NCBI RefSeq assembly: GCF_030687895.1
Contig: NZ_CP117452.1
Span: 4,394,501-4,458,500 of the forward strand
DNA from: Pseudomonas sp. FP198
GTDB lineage: Bacteria > Pseudomonadota > Gammaproteobacteria > Pseudomonadales > Pseudomonadaceae
Length of the DNA stretch: 64,000 nt
Direction of reading: 5' to 3'
The position numbers and the translations under genes were made by a program. The notes under the pieces are model-generated. The model ran no database searches. It worked only from the letters and a program-made list of their open reading frames with translations, and was not told the DNA's origin. Of the stretch, positions 9,302-17,478 are shown piece after piece (the stretch's first letter is position 1; each line of letters opens with the position of its first letter).

Positions 9302-9360
9302 GTCGCAGTTTTGCGCGCCCTCGCGCCTGTCCCATTCATCACCGAAGCAGGATGTTCGCC

Positions 9361-10704
9361 ATGATTCGTATGCCTCTGGCTACCGCCAGTCTGTTGGCCA
9401 TCGCTATTTCCCTCGCCGGTTGCGGCGAAGGCAAAGACAAGGCGGCCGCGCCGCAAGCGCCAACGCCGGCCGCCAGCACTGCGGCACCGGCTGCCCCCGC
9501 TGCCGCTGGCAAGATCGACGAAGCCGCTGGCAAGGCCGTTGTCGCGCACTACGCCGACATCGTCTACGCCGTCTACAGCGATGCCGAATCCACCGCGAAA
9601 ACCCTGCAGACCGCTGTCGACGCCTTCCTCGCCAAGCCGAACGCCGATACCCTGAAAGCCGCCAAGGCTGCCTGGGTTGCCGCGCGCGTACCTTACCTGC
9701 AGAGCGAAGTGTTCCGCTTCGGCAACACCATCATCGACGACTGGGAAGGCCAGGTGAACGCCTGGCCCCTGGACGAAGGCCTGATCGACTACGTCGACAA
9801 ATCCTACGAGCACGCCCTGGGTAACCCGGGCGCTACCGCCAACATCATCGCCAACACCGAAGTGCAGGTCGGCGAAGACAAGGTCGACGTCAAGGACATC
9901 ACCCCGGAAAAACTCGCCAGCCTGAACGAGCTGGGTGGTTCCGAGGCCAACGTTGCCACCGGCTACCACGCCATCGAATTCCTGCTGTGGGGCCAGGACC
10001 TCAACGGCACCGGCCCGGGTGCCGGCAATCGTCCGGCTTCGGATTATCTGGAAGGCGCCGGCGCCACTGGCGGCCACAACGACCGTCGGCGTGCCTACCT
10101 CAAGTCCGTGACCCAGCTGCTGGTGAACGACTTGCAGGAAATGGTCGGCAACTGGAAACCGAACGTCGCCGACAACTACCGCGCCACGCTGGAAGCCGAA
10201 CCGGCCGAAACCGGTCTGCGCAAGATGCTGTTCGGCATGGGCAGCCTGTCCCTGGGTGAACTGGCGGGCGAGCGCATGAAAGTCTCCCTGGAAGCCAACT
10301 CGCCAGAAGACGAACAGGATTGCTTCAGCGACAACACCCACTACTCGCATTTTTACGATGCCAAGGGTGTGCGTAACGTCTACCTGGGCGAGTACACCCG
10401 CGTCGACGGCACCAAGATGACCGGTGCCAGCCTGTCCTCCCTGGTGGCCAAGGCCGACCCGGCCGCCGATACCACGCTCAAGGCCGAGCTGGCCGACACC
10501 GAAGCCAAGATTCAGGTCATGGTCGATCACGCCAACAAGGGTGAGCACTACGACCAGCTGATCGCCGCCGGTAACACCGCGGGCAACCAGATCGTGCGCG
10601 ACGCCATCGCCGCCCTGGTCAAGCAGACCGGCTCGATCGAACAGGCTGCGGGCAAGCTGGGTATCAGCGACCTGAACCCGGACAACGCTGATCACGAGTT
10701 CTGA
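9361..10704 (+). CDS. Imelysin-family outer-membrane-type lipoprotein (IcmP-like)
   Basis: 447 residues. The start MIRMPLATASLL is preferred over the ATG nine bases upstream, because AGGA then has normal spacing. A lipobox (SLAGC) makes it a lipoprotein, followed by an Ala/Pro-rich linker to about residue 50. The imelysin domain carries the GxHxxE signature (GYHAIEF). Imelysins are periplasmic or outer-membrane iron-related proteins, first described as insulin-cleaving metalloprotease (IcmP); their real function is probably iron handling, and protease activity is disputed. Its position after bifA matches the IcmP gene of P. aeruginosa. A Fur-like site lies upstream. Confidence 0.82.
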   Translation: MIRMPLATASLLAIAISLAGCGEGKDKAAAPQAPTPAASTAAPAAPAAAGKIDEAAGKAVVAHYADIVYAVYSDAESTAKTLQTAVDAFLAKPNADTLKAAKAAWVAARVPYLQSEVFRFGNTIIDDWEGQVNAWPLDEGLIDYVDKSYEHALGNPGATANIIANTEVQVGEDKVDVKDITPEKLASLNELGGSEANVATGYHAIEFLLWGQDLNGTGPGAGNRPASDYLEGAGATGGHNDRRRAYLKSVTQLLVNDLQEMVGNWKPNVADNYRATLEAEPAETGLRKMLFGMGSLSLGELAGERMKVSLEANSPEDEQDCFSDNTHYSHFYDAKGVRNVYLGEYTRVDGTKMTGASLSSLVAKADPAADTTLKAELADTEAKIQVMVDHANKGEHYDQLIAAGNTAGNQIVRDAIAALVKQTGSIEQAAGKLGISDLNPDNADHEF

Positions 10705-10733
10705 TCAACGCCGGACTAGCCATCGATACCCCC

Positions 10734-10820
10734 GTGGGAGCGAGCTTGCTCGCGATAGGGTCTACCAGCCGACAGCAATAGTGGCTGATACACCGCTATC
10801 GCGAGCAAGCTCGCTCCCAC
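10734..10820. repeat. REPIN (GTGGGAGCGAGC type)
   Basis: Inward-facing inverted pair with ends GTGGGAGCGAGCTTGCTCGC and its complement. It is the first of two REPINs in the same gap. Confidence 0.9.
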
Positions 10821-10856
10821 ATTGGTTTGTGGTGTTTCGATAATGTGAGGTCATTC

Positions 10857-10948
10857 CTGTGGGAGCGAGCCTGCTCGCGAAGACGGTGCATAAAGCAACA
10901 GTGATGTCGATTATGCTGACGCTTTCGCGAGCAGGCTCGCTCCCACAG
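10857..10948. repeat. REPIN (GTGGGAGCGAGC type, CCTG loop variant)
   Basis: Second inward-facing pair immediately after the first, with arms CTGTGGGAGCGAGCCTGCTC and the complement. The two REPINs fill most of the space between the imelysin gene and the convergent sigma-factor gene. Confidence 0.9.
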
Positions 10949-10967
10949 GAGGTCGTCTGGTTGATTA

Positions 10968-12203
10968 TCAGTCCAATCCTGCAAGCCGTGCTTCAATGAA
11001 CCGCCGCTCCGGCAGTTGCTGCGTCAATTCAAGTGCCCGTCGATAGGCGGCCCTCGCTTCCTCTACCCGCCCCAACTGCCGGCAGAACTCCGCCCGGGCC
11101 GAATGGGCCAGGTGATAGTCAAGCAGCTCGCCCCTGCCGAGTATCCCGTCCACCAGGCGTAGCCCCTCCTGCGGCCCATCGCGCTTGGCCAGGGCGGCCG
11201 CGCGGTTGAGTTCGATCACTGGCGACGGCACGGCGCGCAACAGCACATCGTAGAGGCCGACGATCTGCGGCCAATCGGTTTCCTGGGCGCTCGGCGCTTC
11301 GGCGTGCACCGCAGCAATCGCGGCTTGCAGGCAATACGGTCCGAACCGCCGGGTGTTGAGGGCGGCCTCGACCATTGCGCAACCTTCGGCAATCATTGCC
11401 TGGTCCCAAAGCGACCGGTCCTGCTCATCGAGCAAGACCAGATCGCCGGCCATCGACATTCGCGCGGGCCGCCGCGACTCGTGCAGCAGCATCAACGCCA
11501 GCAAGCCCATCACTTCGGCTTCGGGCAGCAACTCCAACAGCAGGCGTGCGAGGCGTATGGCTTCGCGAGTCAGGTCATCGCGGGTCAACTCGGCCCCCAT
11601 CGAGGCTGAATATCCCTCGTTGAACACCAGGTAGATCACCCGCAGCACACTGTCGAGTCGTTCAGGCAGCTCCGTGCGGGACGGCACCTGATAGGGGATC
11701 TTCGCATCGCGAATCTTCGCCTTGGCCCGCACGATGCGCTGGGCGATGGCTGCCGGCGCGGCAAGAAACGCACGAGCGATTTCCTCGGTGGACAGGTCGC
11801 AGACTTCCCGCAGCGTCAACGGTACCTGGGCATCAGCCGCCAGGGCCGGGTGGCAGCAGGTGAAAATCAGCCGCAGGCGGTCGTCTTCCACGTCCTCGTC
11901 ACTCCACTCGGCCTGTTCAAGCTCTTCGAGTTGCGCGATCAGCATCGGCTGGGACGCCGCGAAGCGCGCCCGCCGACGCAGGCTGTCAATCGCCTTGAAA
12001 CGCCCGGCCGACACCAGCCAGGCCCGGGGATTGTCCGGCACGCCGTCGCGCTGCCAGCGCTCGACCGCGACGAAGAACGCCTCGTGCAAGGCTTCCTCGG
12101 CGAGATCGAAATCTCCCAGCAGGCGAATCAGCGTCGCCAGGATTCGCCGCGAATCCTGGCGATAAACCTGCTCGACCCGTGCCTTGACCGCTTCGGCCGA
12201 CAT
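10968..12203 (-). CDS. ECF42-type RNA polymerase sigma factor with C-terminal TPR extension
   Basis: 411 residues, far longer than an ordinary ECF sigma factor. Residues 1-170 hold the sigma-2 region (LGDFDLAEEALHEAFFVAVERW) and sigma-4 region (TLREVCDLSTEEIARAFL). The rest is the DUF6596/TPR-like extension with YLVFNEGYSAS, the hallmark of the ECF42 group. These sigma factors have no anti-sigma factor; the C-terminal extension is needed for activity and the partners are DGPF/YCII proteins. Here the DGPF gene and a SnoaL-like gene lie directly upstream on the same strand. An ECF42-type promoter precedes the set, suggesting autoregulation. Confidence 0.85.
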   Translation of the reverse strand: MSAEAVKARVEQVYRQDSRRILATLIRLLGDFDLAEEALHEAFFVAVERWQRDGVPDNPRAWLVSAGRFKAIDSLRRRARFAASQPMLIAQLEELEQAEWSDEDVEDDRLRLIFTCCHPALAADAQVPLTLREVCDLSTEEIARAFLAAPAAIAQRIVRAKAKIRDAKIPYQVPSRTELPERLDSVLRVIYLVFNEGYSASMGAELTRDDLTREAIRLARLLLELLPEAEVMGLLALMLLHESRRPARMSMAGDLVLLDEQDRSLWDQAMIAEGCAMVEAALNTRRFGPYCLQAAIAAVHAEAPSAQETDWPQIVGLYDVLLRAVPSPVIELNRAAALAKRDGPQEGLRLVDGILGRGELLDYHLAHSARAEFCRQLGRVEEARAAYRRALELTQQLPERRFIEARLAGLD

Positions 12204-12288
12204 CAGCCGGGAAGGCCTTGGGTGATCGGACTGATGGACAACAAAGCAGGTTCACGGCTCATGGAAATCATCCCGTTGTGATTGTCGT

Positions 12289-12633
12289 TCAGGGATTCAA
12301 CTGACGTACCGGCCGGACTTCGACGCAGCCGACCCGGGCCGCCGGGATGTGCCCGGCGACCTGGATGGCTTCGTTCAAGTCCTTGGCGTCGATCAGGTAG
12401 AAGCCCGCCAGTTGCTCCTTGGTTTCAGCGAACGGGCCGTCGGTAATCGACAGTTTGCCGCCGCGCATACGCACCGTGGTGGCGGTCTGCACCGACTCCA
12501 GGGCTTCGGCGGCGAGCATGCGGCCGCTGCCCTGGACCGATTCGGCGTAAGCCATGCATTCGGCGTCCTGCGGGCTCTCGGGCGAGTCATGCAGGACCTG
12601 TTCATTGCTGTACACCAGGCATAGATACTTCAT
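12289..12633 (-). CDS. YCII-related DGPF-domain protein
   Basis: 114 residues; the start MKYLCLVYSNEQ is chosen over a longer frame that lacks this conserved beginning. The diagnostic motif ITDGPFAETKEQLAGF is near residue 67. DGPF proteins are small ferredoxin-like fold proteins found almost always next to ECF42 sigma factors and are their usual target genes; their biochemical role is unknown. It lies 85 bases before the sigma-factor gene and 56 bases after the SnoaL-like gene, probably one operon. Confidence 0.85.
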   Translation of the reverse strand: MKYLCLVYSNEQVLHDSPESPQDAECMAYAESVQGSGRMLAAEALESVQTATTVRMRGGKLSITDGPFAETKEQLAGFYLIDAKDLNEAIQVAGHIPAARVGCVEVRPVRQLNP

Positions 12634-12689
12634 GGAAAGCTCCGCAATCGGACGGGTCGACAAGGAAGACAGAACGAAACCGTAGCCGA

Positions 12690-13115
12690 TCAGGGCTGCA
12701 AGTCGAATATCGCCGTGCCCGCCATCGGATCGAACGGTGCCGACCAGTGCTCATGCACGATCTTCCACTGTCCGGCCGCACGCTTGTAGCAGGCGGTCAC
12801 GCGCATCCAGCAGGCCTGTTCCTCGCCTTTGTCGTTGGTACCGCCGCAATAGGCCAGCCAATGGGCGAACGCAATGTTTTCCGCCGGGGTGATCTGGACC
12901 TGATGGAAATCGAACTTGTGCGGGCCAGGGCACATTTCCATGCAGGCTTCCCAGTGCGCGCGGTAGGCGGTCTTGCCTTTGAATTGCAGGGCCTGGATGG
13001 CATCGAACGAGACGATATCGTCGTCATAGAGCGCCATGACTTTTTCCACATCCTTGGCCATGACGGCCTGGCGATAGGTGTCGATCAACGCTTGGATTTC
13101 GGTTTCGGTATTCAT
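12690..13115 (-). CDS. SnoaL-like / DUF4440-type protein of the ECF42 operon
   Basis: 141 residues. The start MNTETEIQALIDTYRQAV has GGAG nine bases upstream; the longer frame runs into the promoter. The fold is of the NTF2-like/SnoaL kind: helical start, DVEKVMALYDDDIVSFD, and a C-terminal VHEHWSAPFDP strand. Such proteins bind small hydrophobic or oxidised molecules; no substrate can be named. It is the first gene after the ECF42-like promoter and precedes the DGPF and sigma genes. Confidence 0.75.
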   Translation of the reverse strand: MNTETEIQALIDTYRQAVMAKDVEKVMALYDDDIVSFDAIQALQFKGKTAYRAHWEACMEMCPGPHKFDFHQVQITPAENIAFAHWLAYCGGTNDKGEEQACWMRVTACYKRAAGQWKIVHEHWSAPFDPMAGTAIFDLQP

Positions 13116-13150
13116 GGTGGTTCTCCGCAGTTTTTTGTTAGAGACAGCCT

Positions 13151-13179
13151 TAGTCGTCTGGAGAAACAGTGAATCGACA
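13151..13179 (-). promoter_or_regulatory. Predicted ECF42-dependent promoter
   Basis: Read on the minus strand: TGTCGA (13174-13179) as the -35 element, a 17-base spacer, then CGACTA (13151-13156) as the -10 element, 35 bases before the SnoaL-like start codon. From memory, ECF42 promoters carry TGTCGA and CGA(C/T) elements. It could drive the three-gene sigma operon. Confidence 0.6.
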
Positions 13180-13243
13180 GCCAAACAAAAATAATCCAAA
13201 GAAAAAATTTCGCTAGAATCCAGGCCTCATTCTGTCGGCAACA

Positions 13244-13741
13244 ATGGACATTTTCGTGACTGCTCAGCTCGTACCCTATGAAGACCTGACCGCGCTGCAA
13301 CGGCAACAGGTCGAAGCCATCGAAATCCACCCCGAACAGATCAGGTTTTCCGGCGATATCCATGGTGCGCTGCATACGCTGCTGTCCAGGCCCGCCCCTG
13401 GGGTAAAGGGTTTTGCGCTGCTGGCTGACGAAGTGCCCATCGCGTTCCTGCTGCTCAAGCGGCCACCCGTACTGCCCGCCTGGGCCAGCGAACACAGCGC
13501 CACCCTGCACGCCTTGCAGGTCGACCGCCGCGCCCAGGGCAAAGGCTACGGCAAGGCCTGCCTGCAAGCGCTACCCACCGTCGCCCGAGCGGCATGGCCG
13601 GAAATAAAGGGGCTTGAGCTTTCGGTGGATGCAGACAACGACGCGGCCATCAGCCTGTACACGCGCCTGGGCTGGGTCGACAGCGGCGAGGCCTACAAGG
13701 GCCGTATCGGTTATGAACGGAGGATGGGGTTGGTGTTTTAG
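13244..13741 (+). CDS. GNAT-family N-acetyltransferase
   Basis: 165 residues. The acetyl-CoA binding loop RRAQGKGYGKACL (motif Q/RxxGxG/A) is near residue 92, followed by the typical NDAAISLYTRLGWVDSG segment. It transfers an acetyl group to an unidentified amine. No clear ribosome site was seen for the ATG at 13244; a GTG at 13256 is an alternative start. It is the last normal GC-rich gene before the AT-rich island. Confidence 0.8.
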   Translation: MDIFVTAQLVPYEDLTALQRQQVEAIEIHPEQIRFSGDIHGALHTLLSRPAPGVKGFALLADEVPIAFLLLKRPPVLPAWASEHSATLHALQVDRRAQGKGYGKACLQALPTVARAAWPEIKGLELSVDADNDAAISLYTRLGWVDSGEAYKGRIGYERRMGLVF

Positions 13742-13828
13742 CCCAAAGGAATCGACACCAATCACCAGTGCTTCTTTGTATTATTGAAAGCAGCATCTGT
13801 AAGACACTTCTGATTTTGCTCACAGCAA

Positions 13829-13858
13829 TTGACGCTCTGCTCAGCGCGATACTATAAG
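13829..13858 (+). promoter_or_regulatory. Sigma-70-like promoter of the island operon
   Basis: TTGACG (13829-13834), 18-base spacer, TATAAG (13853-13858). It lies about 95 bases before the first island gene, in an AT-rich region of 211 bases without other genes. Confidence 0.5.
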
Positions 13859-13952
13859 TTCTAATTAGAAGAGGTCTTCATATATCTCTCCTTTACCGAC
13901 TCGTTTTTAGATCGAGCCTTTATCTTCGCCACAACACTGGAGGACAGTTCCA

Positions 13953-15008
13953 ATGACTGCTCTTGTAAAAACTTCATCCTCAAAAATCCACGAAAATGAA
14001 ATTTCCGTTCTGGATGGAAGAGTTTCAATACCCAAAGATTACCTGCGTAAACGAGCTTTTCTGGAAGATGCAAGCGCCCTCATCGTCTCGGGTTCGTTAA
14101 TCGAAGGTATTGGCACCCTTCATTCCGACATTGACTGCATTGTCTTTTGCAAGCAACGCCCCAAAGCAGATTCCATCGAAGAAAGTGGCCACGCGCTGGT
14201 AACTGACATTGACTACCATCACATAACACAGGAGGAGGAGGTCCACAATACAACAGACTTCTATGGCGAAACAAGCATCCATATCGATGTCGACTACATA
14301 ACATTCAATGAATTTGACAAAATAATCGCCAATATCGAAAAAGCTTTCAACGAAATAATCTCCGACCAACGCGTTCTTTACGGCCCCATTTTATCCAATA
14401 CAGAGAATAATATAATACATAGATCCCTGATTGGTTACGCACTTGCAAACCAAGAAAAATTCAACGAATTAAAATCATCAATTCCGATAGAAAAGCACAT
14501 CTATGTATCCCACCGTGAAAAGCTACCCGTATTCTATGCCTTCCAAGATGTCCAGGGCTGTTGGCAGTCAGGAAATTTATGGATGGGTTGTGAAATCGTG
14601 CGAGACATGCTGTTTAAGACAAGCATGAGTTTCACGTATTTAGCCGGAACGACGAACAAGCATTACAAGTGGGTCTATTCCAACATGCATAGAGTCAAAG
14701 GATTCGACACAATAAAAAGTAAGTTCTTCGTTTTAGCCCGCCAAGGTGCAACTACGGAGAAAGAGTGTCGATCTTATATACAAGAGGGACTTGAATACAT
14801 GGATCAATTATTCTTAGCCATTGAACAGCTTTTAAAGAAACACCCCTATCCTTCCGCACAACAATCTCTCACAGCGCTAGACAATGAGTTCGACAAACGG
14901 AAACAAACGAAACACAGAATTTCAATGTGCGAGTACCATTTCAGGAAAAAATATTTCGCAGCACAAGGGACGCCCTCCTTGATCAGCTTGCTTAAGGAGT
15001 GGGACTAA
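13953..15008 (+). CDS. Pol-beta-type nucleotidyltransferase, first gene of island operon
   Basis: 351 residues; GGAGGACAGTTCCA precedes the ATG. The nucleotidyltransferase signature is clear: GS at residues 47-48, then two metal-binding Asp in HSDIDCIVF (residues 59 and 61), and a third candidate in IHIDVDYITF. Relatives include aminoglycoside/lincosamide nucleotidyltransferases and MNT-type AMP transferases. The C-terminal 200 residues are helical and unrecognised; they could bind the substrate. Codon use is AT-rich, unlike the flanking genes. It may transfer a nucleotide to an intermediate of the pathway or inactivate a toxic product as self-protection; the sequence does not decide. Confidence 0.75.
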   Translation: MTALVKTSSSKIHENEISVLDGRVSIPKDYLRKRAFLEDASALIVSGSLIEGIGTLHSDIDCIVFCKQRPKADSIEESGHALVTDIDYHHITQEEEVHNTTDFYGETSIHIDVDYITFNEFDKIIANIEKAFNEIISDQRVLYGPILSNTENNIIHRSLIGYALANQEKFNELKSSIPIEKHIYVSHREKLPVFYAFQDVQGCWQSGNLWMGCEIVRDMLFKTSMSFTYLAGTTNKHYKWVYSNMHRVKGFDTIKSKFFVLARQGATTEKECRSYIQEGLEYMDQLFLAIEQLLKKHPYPSAQQSLTALDNEFDKRKQTKHRISMCEYHFRKKYFAAQGTPSLISLLKEWD

Positions 15009-15068
15009 GCAAAGCCCTTGTTAAACGCTCCACTTTTCTAGGTAGTACATAATTAGCGGTGGACCCAG

Positions 15069-16403
15069 ATGGAAGTCACCCGAACTGCCATTTTTTTAAC
15101 AGCATCAAGGCTAGGCGACCTGACGGCCCCACTTCTCTATCTATCCTTTGCTGGCCACTACATAGTTAACTCTCTTGGCCATGCATCACTCGCATGGGCC
15201 TATATTTCTTTCCTGACCGTAGTTGGAATTGGACTTTTCTCAATAATGCTAACTGCGGACGCCGGATCCGCAAACCTTAACGCAGATGAGACCGAGGCGC
15301 ACCTAATAATTTCTCTAAGACTCGCATATCTACTCGGCATATCGATCGCGATTGGATTAGTGCTTTACGTCTATATCTCCCCCTCCGACAGAAGCAACTC
15401 AGAACAAGCCCACGCCCTTCTAACACTCTCTCTTTCATTACCTGCCTCATATCTGCAGATTGTTATTTTCAATTTTTTCACAACCGTTAAAAAAACAGAA
15501 TACGAACTCATTTACATCTGGACTTTAAACACTATCTTTTGTCTAACCTGTATCATTTTAATAACGACCAATGCAGACATAGACTTAATAAAATTCACGC
15601 TAATCTATTCCAACCTAAAATGGCTTTTTGCTGGCGCAGCCCTCGTACTTTTCAATAAAGAAATTCACAAATATATTCCTGAATTCCAGCACTCAAGACA
15701 TATACCCATAAGAAAATATAGCCAATATCTGATAAGTGGGCTACCACTAGCATTGTGCATCGGAGGAGAAAGCTTATTATTTTTTCTGCTCTCCCTCATA
15801 TCGAACAGCCTCGATCACTTCAGCCTTTCAGCGTACCAAGCCTCGCTTAACTTTCTCCGCTTTGTATATATGATCGCAATTGGAATGGGAAACGCGATAG
15901 GAATCGCATGCGCTCGACACCACATCCAAAAAGACCTCGACTCTTTGCGCGCAACCTATACTCATGGACTTAAGCTTGGATTATTTACAATTGCCCCCGT
16001 ACTGCTGGCCTGTTACTTTCTAAACGACTATATCTCTATAATTTACACCTCACACATAGAAACCAGAAAACTTATTGAAAAAAACATTCTGATCTCCATC
16101 CCCTTTCTAGCATTCGAATATATTTACGTGATCACCCGAATGACTTTGAGAGGCATGGGTGACTTTTGGATCCCAACATTACTAACCGTGTCGTCGCTAA
16201 ACATCGTCGGCATTATCTGTGCTATTGGCCTGTTGTCTTTTTATGACGACAGCGTCCACTCTATATTTTTAGCCTTGGTCATTTGCTCATTGCTCTTGAT
16301 GCTGCTTTTAACTTGGCGTCTGACGTACAAATTTCACCACTACCCTCACCGGCAGATAAAGCGACGCCCAACCTCCAAAATCTCTGATACGTTTGCGAGT
16401 TAA
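15069..16403 (+). CDS. MATE/flippase-type multidrug exporter in island operon
   Basis: 444 residues with about twelve hydrophobic segments, in the MOP superfamily (MATE exporters and polysaccharide flippases). Typical features are an N-terminal half starting with RLGDLTAPLLYLSFAG and a similar second half (SGLPLALCIGGESLLFF, then GMGNAIGIACARHH). GGTGGA serves as the ribosome site. It sits 60 bases after the nucleotidyltransferase gene and 3 bases before the next frame, so co-transcription is likely. Within this operon it most likely exports the pathway product. The family is sure; the substrate is unknown. Confidence 0.8.
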   Translation: MEVTRTAIFLTASRLGDLTAPLLYLSFAGHYIVNSLGHASLAWAYISFLTVVGIGLFSIMLTADAGSANLNADETEAHLIISLRLAYLLGISIAIGLVLYVYISPSDRSNSEQAHALLTLSLSLPASYLQIVIFNFFTTVKKTEYELIYIWTLNTIFCLTCIILITTNADIDLIKFTLIYSNLKWLFAGAALVLFNKEIHKYIPEFQHSRHIPIRKYSQYLISGLPLALCIGGESLLFFLLSLISNSLDHFSLSAYQASLNFLRFVYMIAIGMGNAIGIACARHHIQKDLDSLRATYTHGLKLGLFTIAPVLLACYFLNDYISIIYTSHIETRKLIEKNILISIPFLAFEYIYVITRMTLRGMGDFWIPTLLTVSSLNIVGIICAIGLLSFYDDSVHSIFLALVICSLLLMLLLTWRLTYKFHHYPHRQIKRRPTSKISDTFAS

Positions 16404-16406
16404 ACT

Positions 16407-16850
16407 ATGAAACACGCAGATCCTACGTCACACACATCAGACCATCACACCGTCCCCATTACTATTATTAGCCGACATCATGCATGGAGGACATTAAGTG
16501 GTGTCAAGACTAATGATTATTACACCTACCGACATGCCATACAGAACGGCTGTCACCTTCAAAGAGCGTCTTTCGATCTTCGCCATCCTGAAGAGATGGT
16601 ATGTGACCTCAGTAATCTTGAGCGAATCTACGATGGAATGACAGAACAAGCCGTTGTACGAATATGGGATTACCTGGACGTATGGACGCGAAATTGGGCT
16701 CATGGAGAAATCTGCAGGGTAAGAGGTGATGGATTATCGCCAGAAATAGCTATTGCGGGCCCTTCAAAGGCTCGTTTAATCGAGGTAAAAAAAATCACTT
16801 ATCAAACAGGCGTTCCTGCATCTACGCAAAGGTATTTTCCCTACCCATGA
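16407..16850 (+). CDS. N-terminal part of a frameshifted phosphoribosyltransferase-like gene
   Basis: 147 residues as read. No known domain is recognised; the stretch CDLSNLERIYDGMTEQAVVRIWDYLDVWTRNW looks like a folded helical region. The last 18 residues before the stop (after VKK at an A8 run, 16787-16794) look unrelated to the rest. If one A of that run is skipped, the frame continues as SLIKQAFLHLRKGIFPTHEP and joins the next frame without a stop, giving one protein of 356 residues. So this is probably the first half of a single gene. Whether the shift is a real mutation, transcriptional slippage or a sequencing error cannot be told here. Confidence 0.6.
   Translation: MKHADPTSHTSDHHTVPITIISRHHAWRTLSGVKTNDYYTYRHAIQNGCHLQRASFDLRHPEEMVCDLSNLERIYDGMTEQAVVRIWDYLDVWTRNWAHGEICRVRGDGLSPEIAIAGPSKARLIEVKKITYQTGVPASTQRYFPYP
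16787..16794 (+). other. A8 homopolymer: probable frameshift or slippage site
   Basis: Eight A residues lie where two overlapping frames meet. Skipping one base (or gaining two) fuses the 16407 frame with the 16861 frame; the added residues between them (SLIKQAF through GAVRGINKDL) look like coherent protein. Runs of this length are known slippage sites for RNA polymerase and for replication. Confidence 0.6.
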
Positions 16851-16860
16851 GCCAGGAGCG

Positions 16861-17478
16861 GTGCGCGGCATCAATAAAGACCTGCCACTCATAAACATGA
16901 GTGACGCCACCTTGAATTTTCACAATAAATTTTGCGCGTTCTATAGTAGTTACATCTCGCATGAGCATTGGAACAGCAGCAGCTCCCTTAATACTAGATT
17001 CATTTATGAAGACCATGATATTTGGCACGAAATAGAACAGATATCGAACAACAAATTATTTTTATTATCAGCTGGTTTACCACTTGCGCTTGGCTATATG
17101 ACCGCAACGGGAGATAGCAATGTCTTTTTTTCGGAGATTCATCGACAAAACGATGCTGGCATGCTTTCAAGAAACAATGCCTTCCGAGACATATTTCCAA
17201 CACCGCCTCTAACAGATGAATCTTGGCTGATCATAGACAAATCTTATACCGGAGGAAGCTTAATACAAGCAGCAAACTTAATCAGAAGCACTTTAGGATA
17301 CAAAGTCAACATAAAGACCTTAGCGTTATTTCCAAAATCTTTCGGCGCCTTCATGAGCGCCGACTATGCGGTCTATGCAGGTCGATTGTACGAAGTAAAA
17401 ACTCACGCCTCAAAACTGGACAGAAACCATTGGCACAAACAACTTATCACGGGCCATCAACATGAGACCTCTATTTAG
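16861..17478 (+). CDS. Phosphoribosyltransferase-like protein (C-terminal part of frameshifted gene)
   Basis: 205 residues from a GTG; an ATG at 16897 is an alternative start. The PRPP-binding signature of type I phosphoribosyltransferases is visible: WLIIDKSYTGGSLIQAA (hydrophobic strand, D-x-x-x-T-G-G-S). The first Asp is followed by Lys instead of the common second acidic residue, so activity may be unusual. FLLSAGLPLALGYMTATGD could be the upstream flexible segment. The open frame extends upstream of the GTG back to the A8 run, supporting fusion with the preceding frame. Its end overlaps the next gene by 17 bases. Role: joining or releasing a phosphoribosyl group in the island pathway, inferred. 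Confidence 0.6.
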   Translation: MRGINKDLPLINMSDATLNFHNKFCAFYSSYISHEHWNSSSSLNTRFIYEDHDIWHEIEQISNNKLFLLSAGLPLALGYMTATGDSNVFFSEIHRQNDAGMLSRNNAFRDIFPTPPLTDESWLIIDKSYTGGSLIQAANLIRSTLGYKVNIKTLALFPKSFGAFMSADYAVYAGRLYEVKTHASKLDRNHWHKQLITGHQHETSI

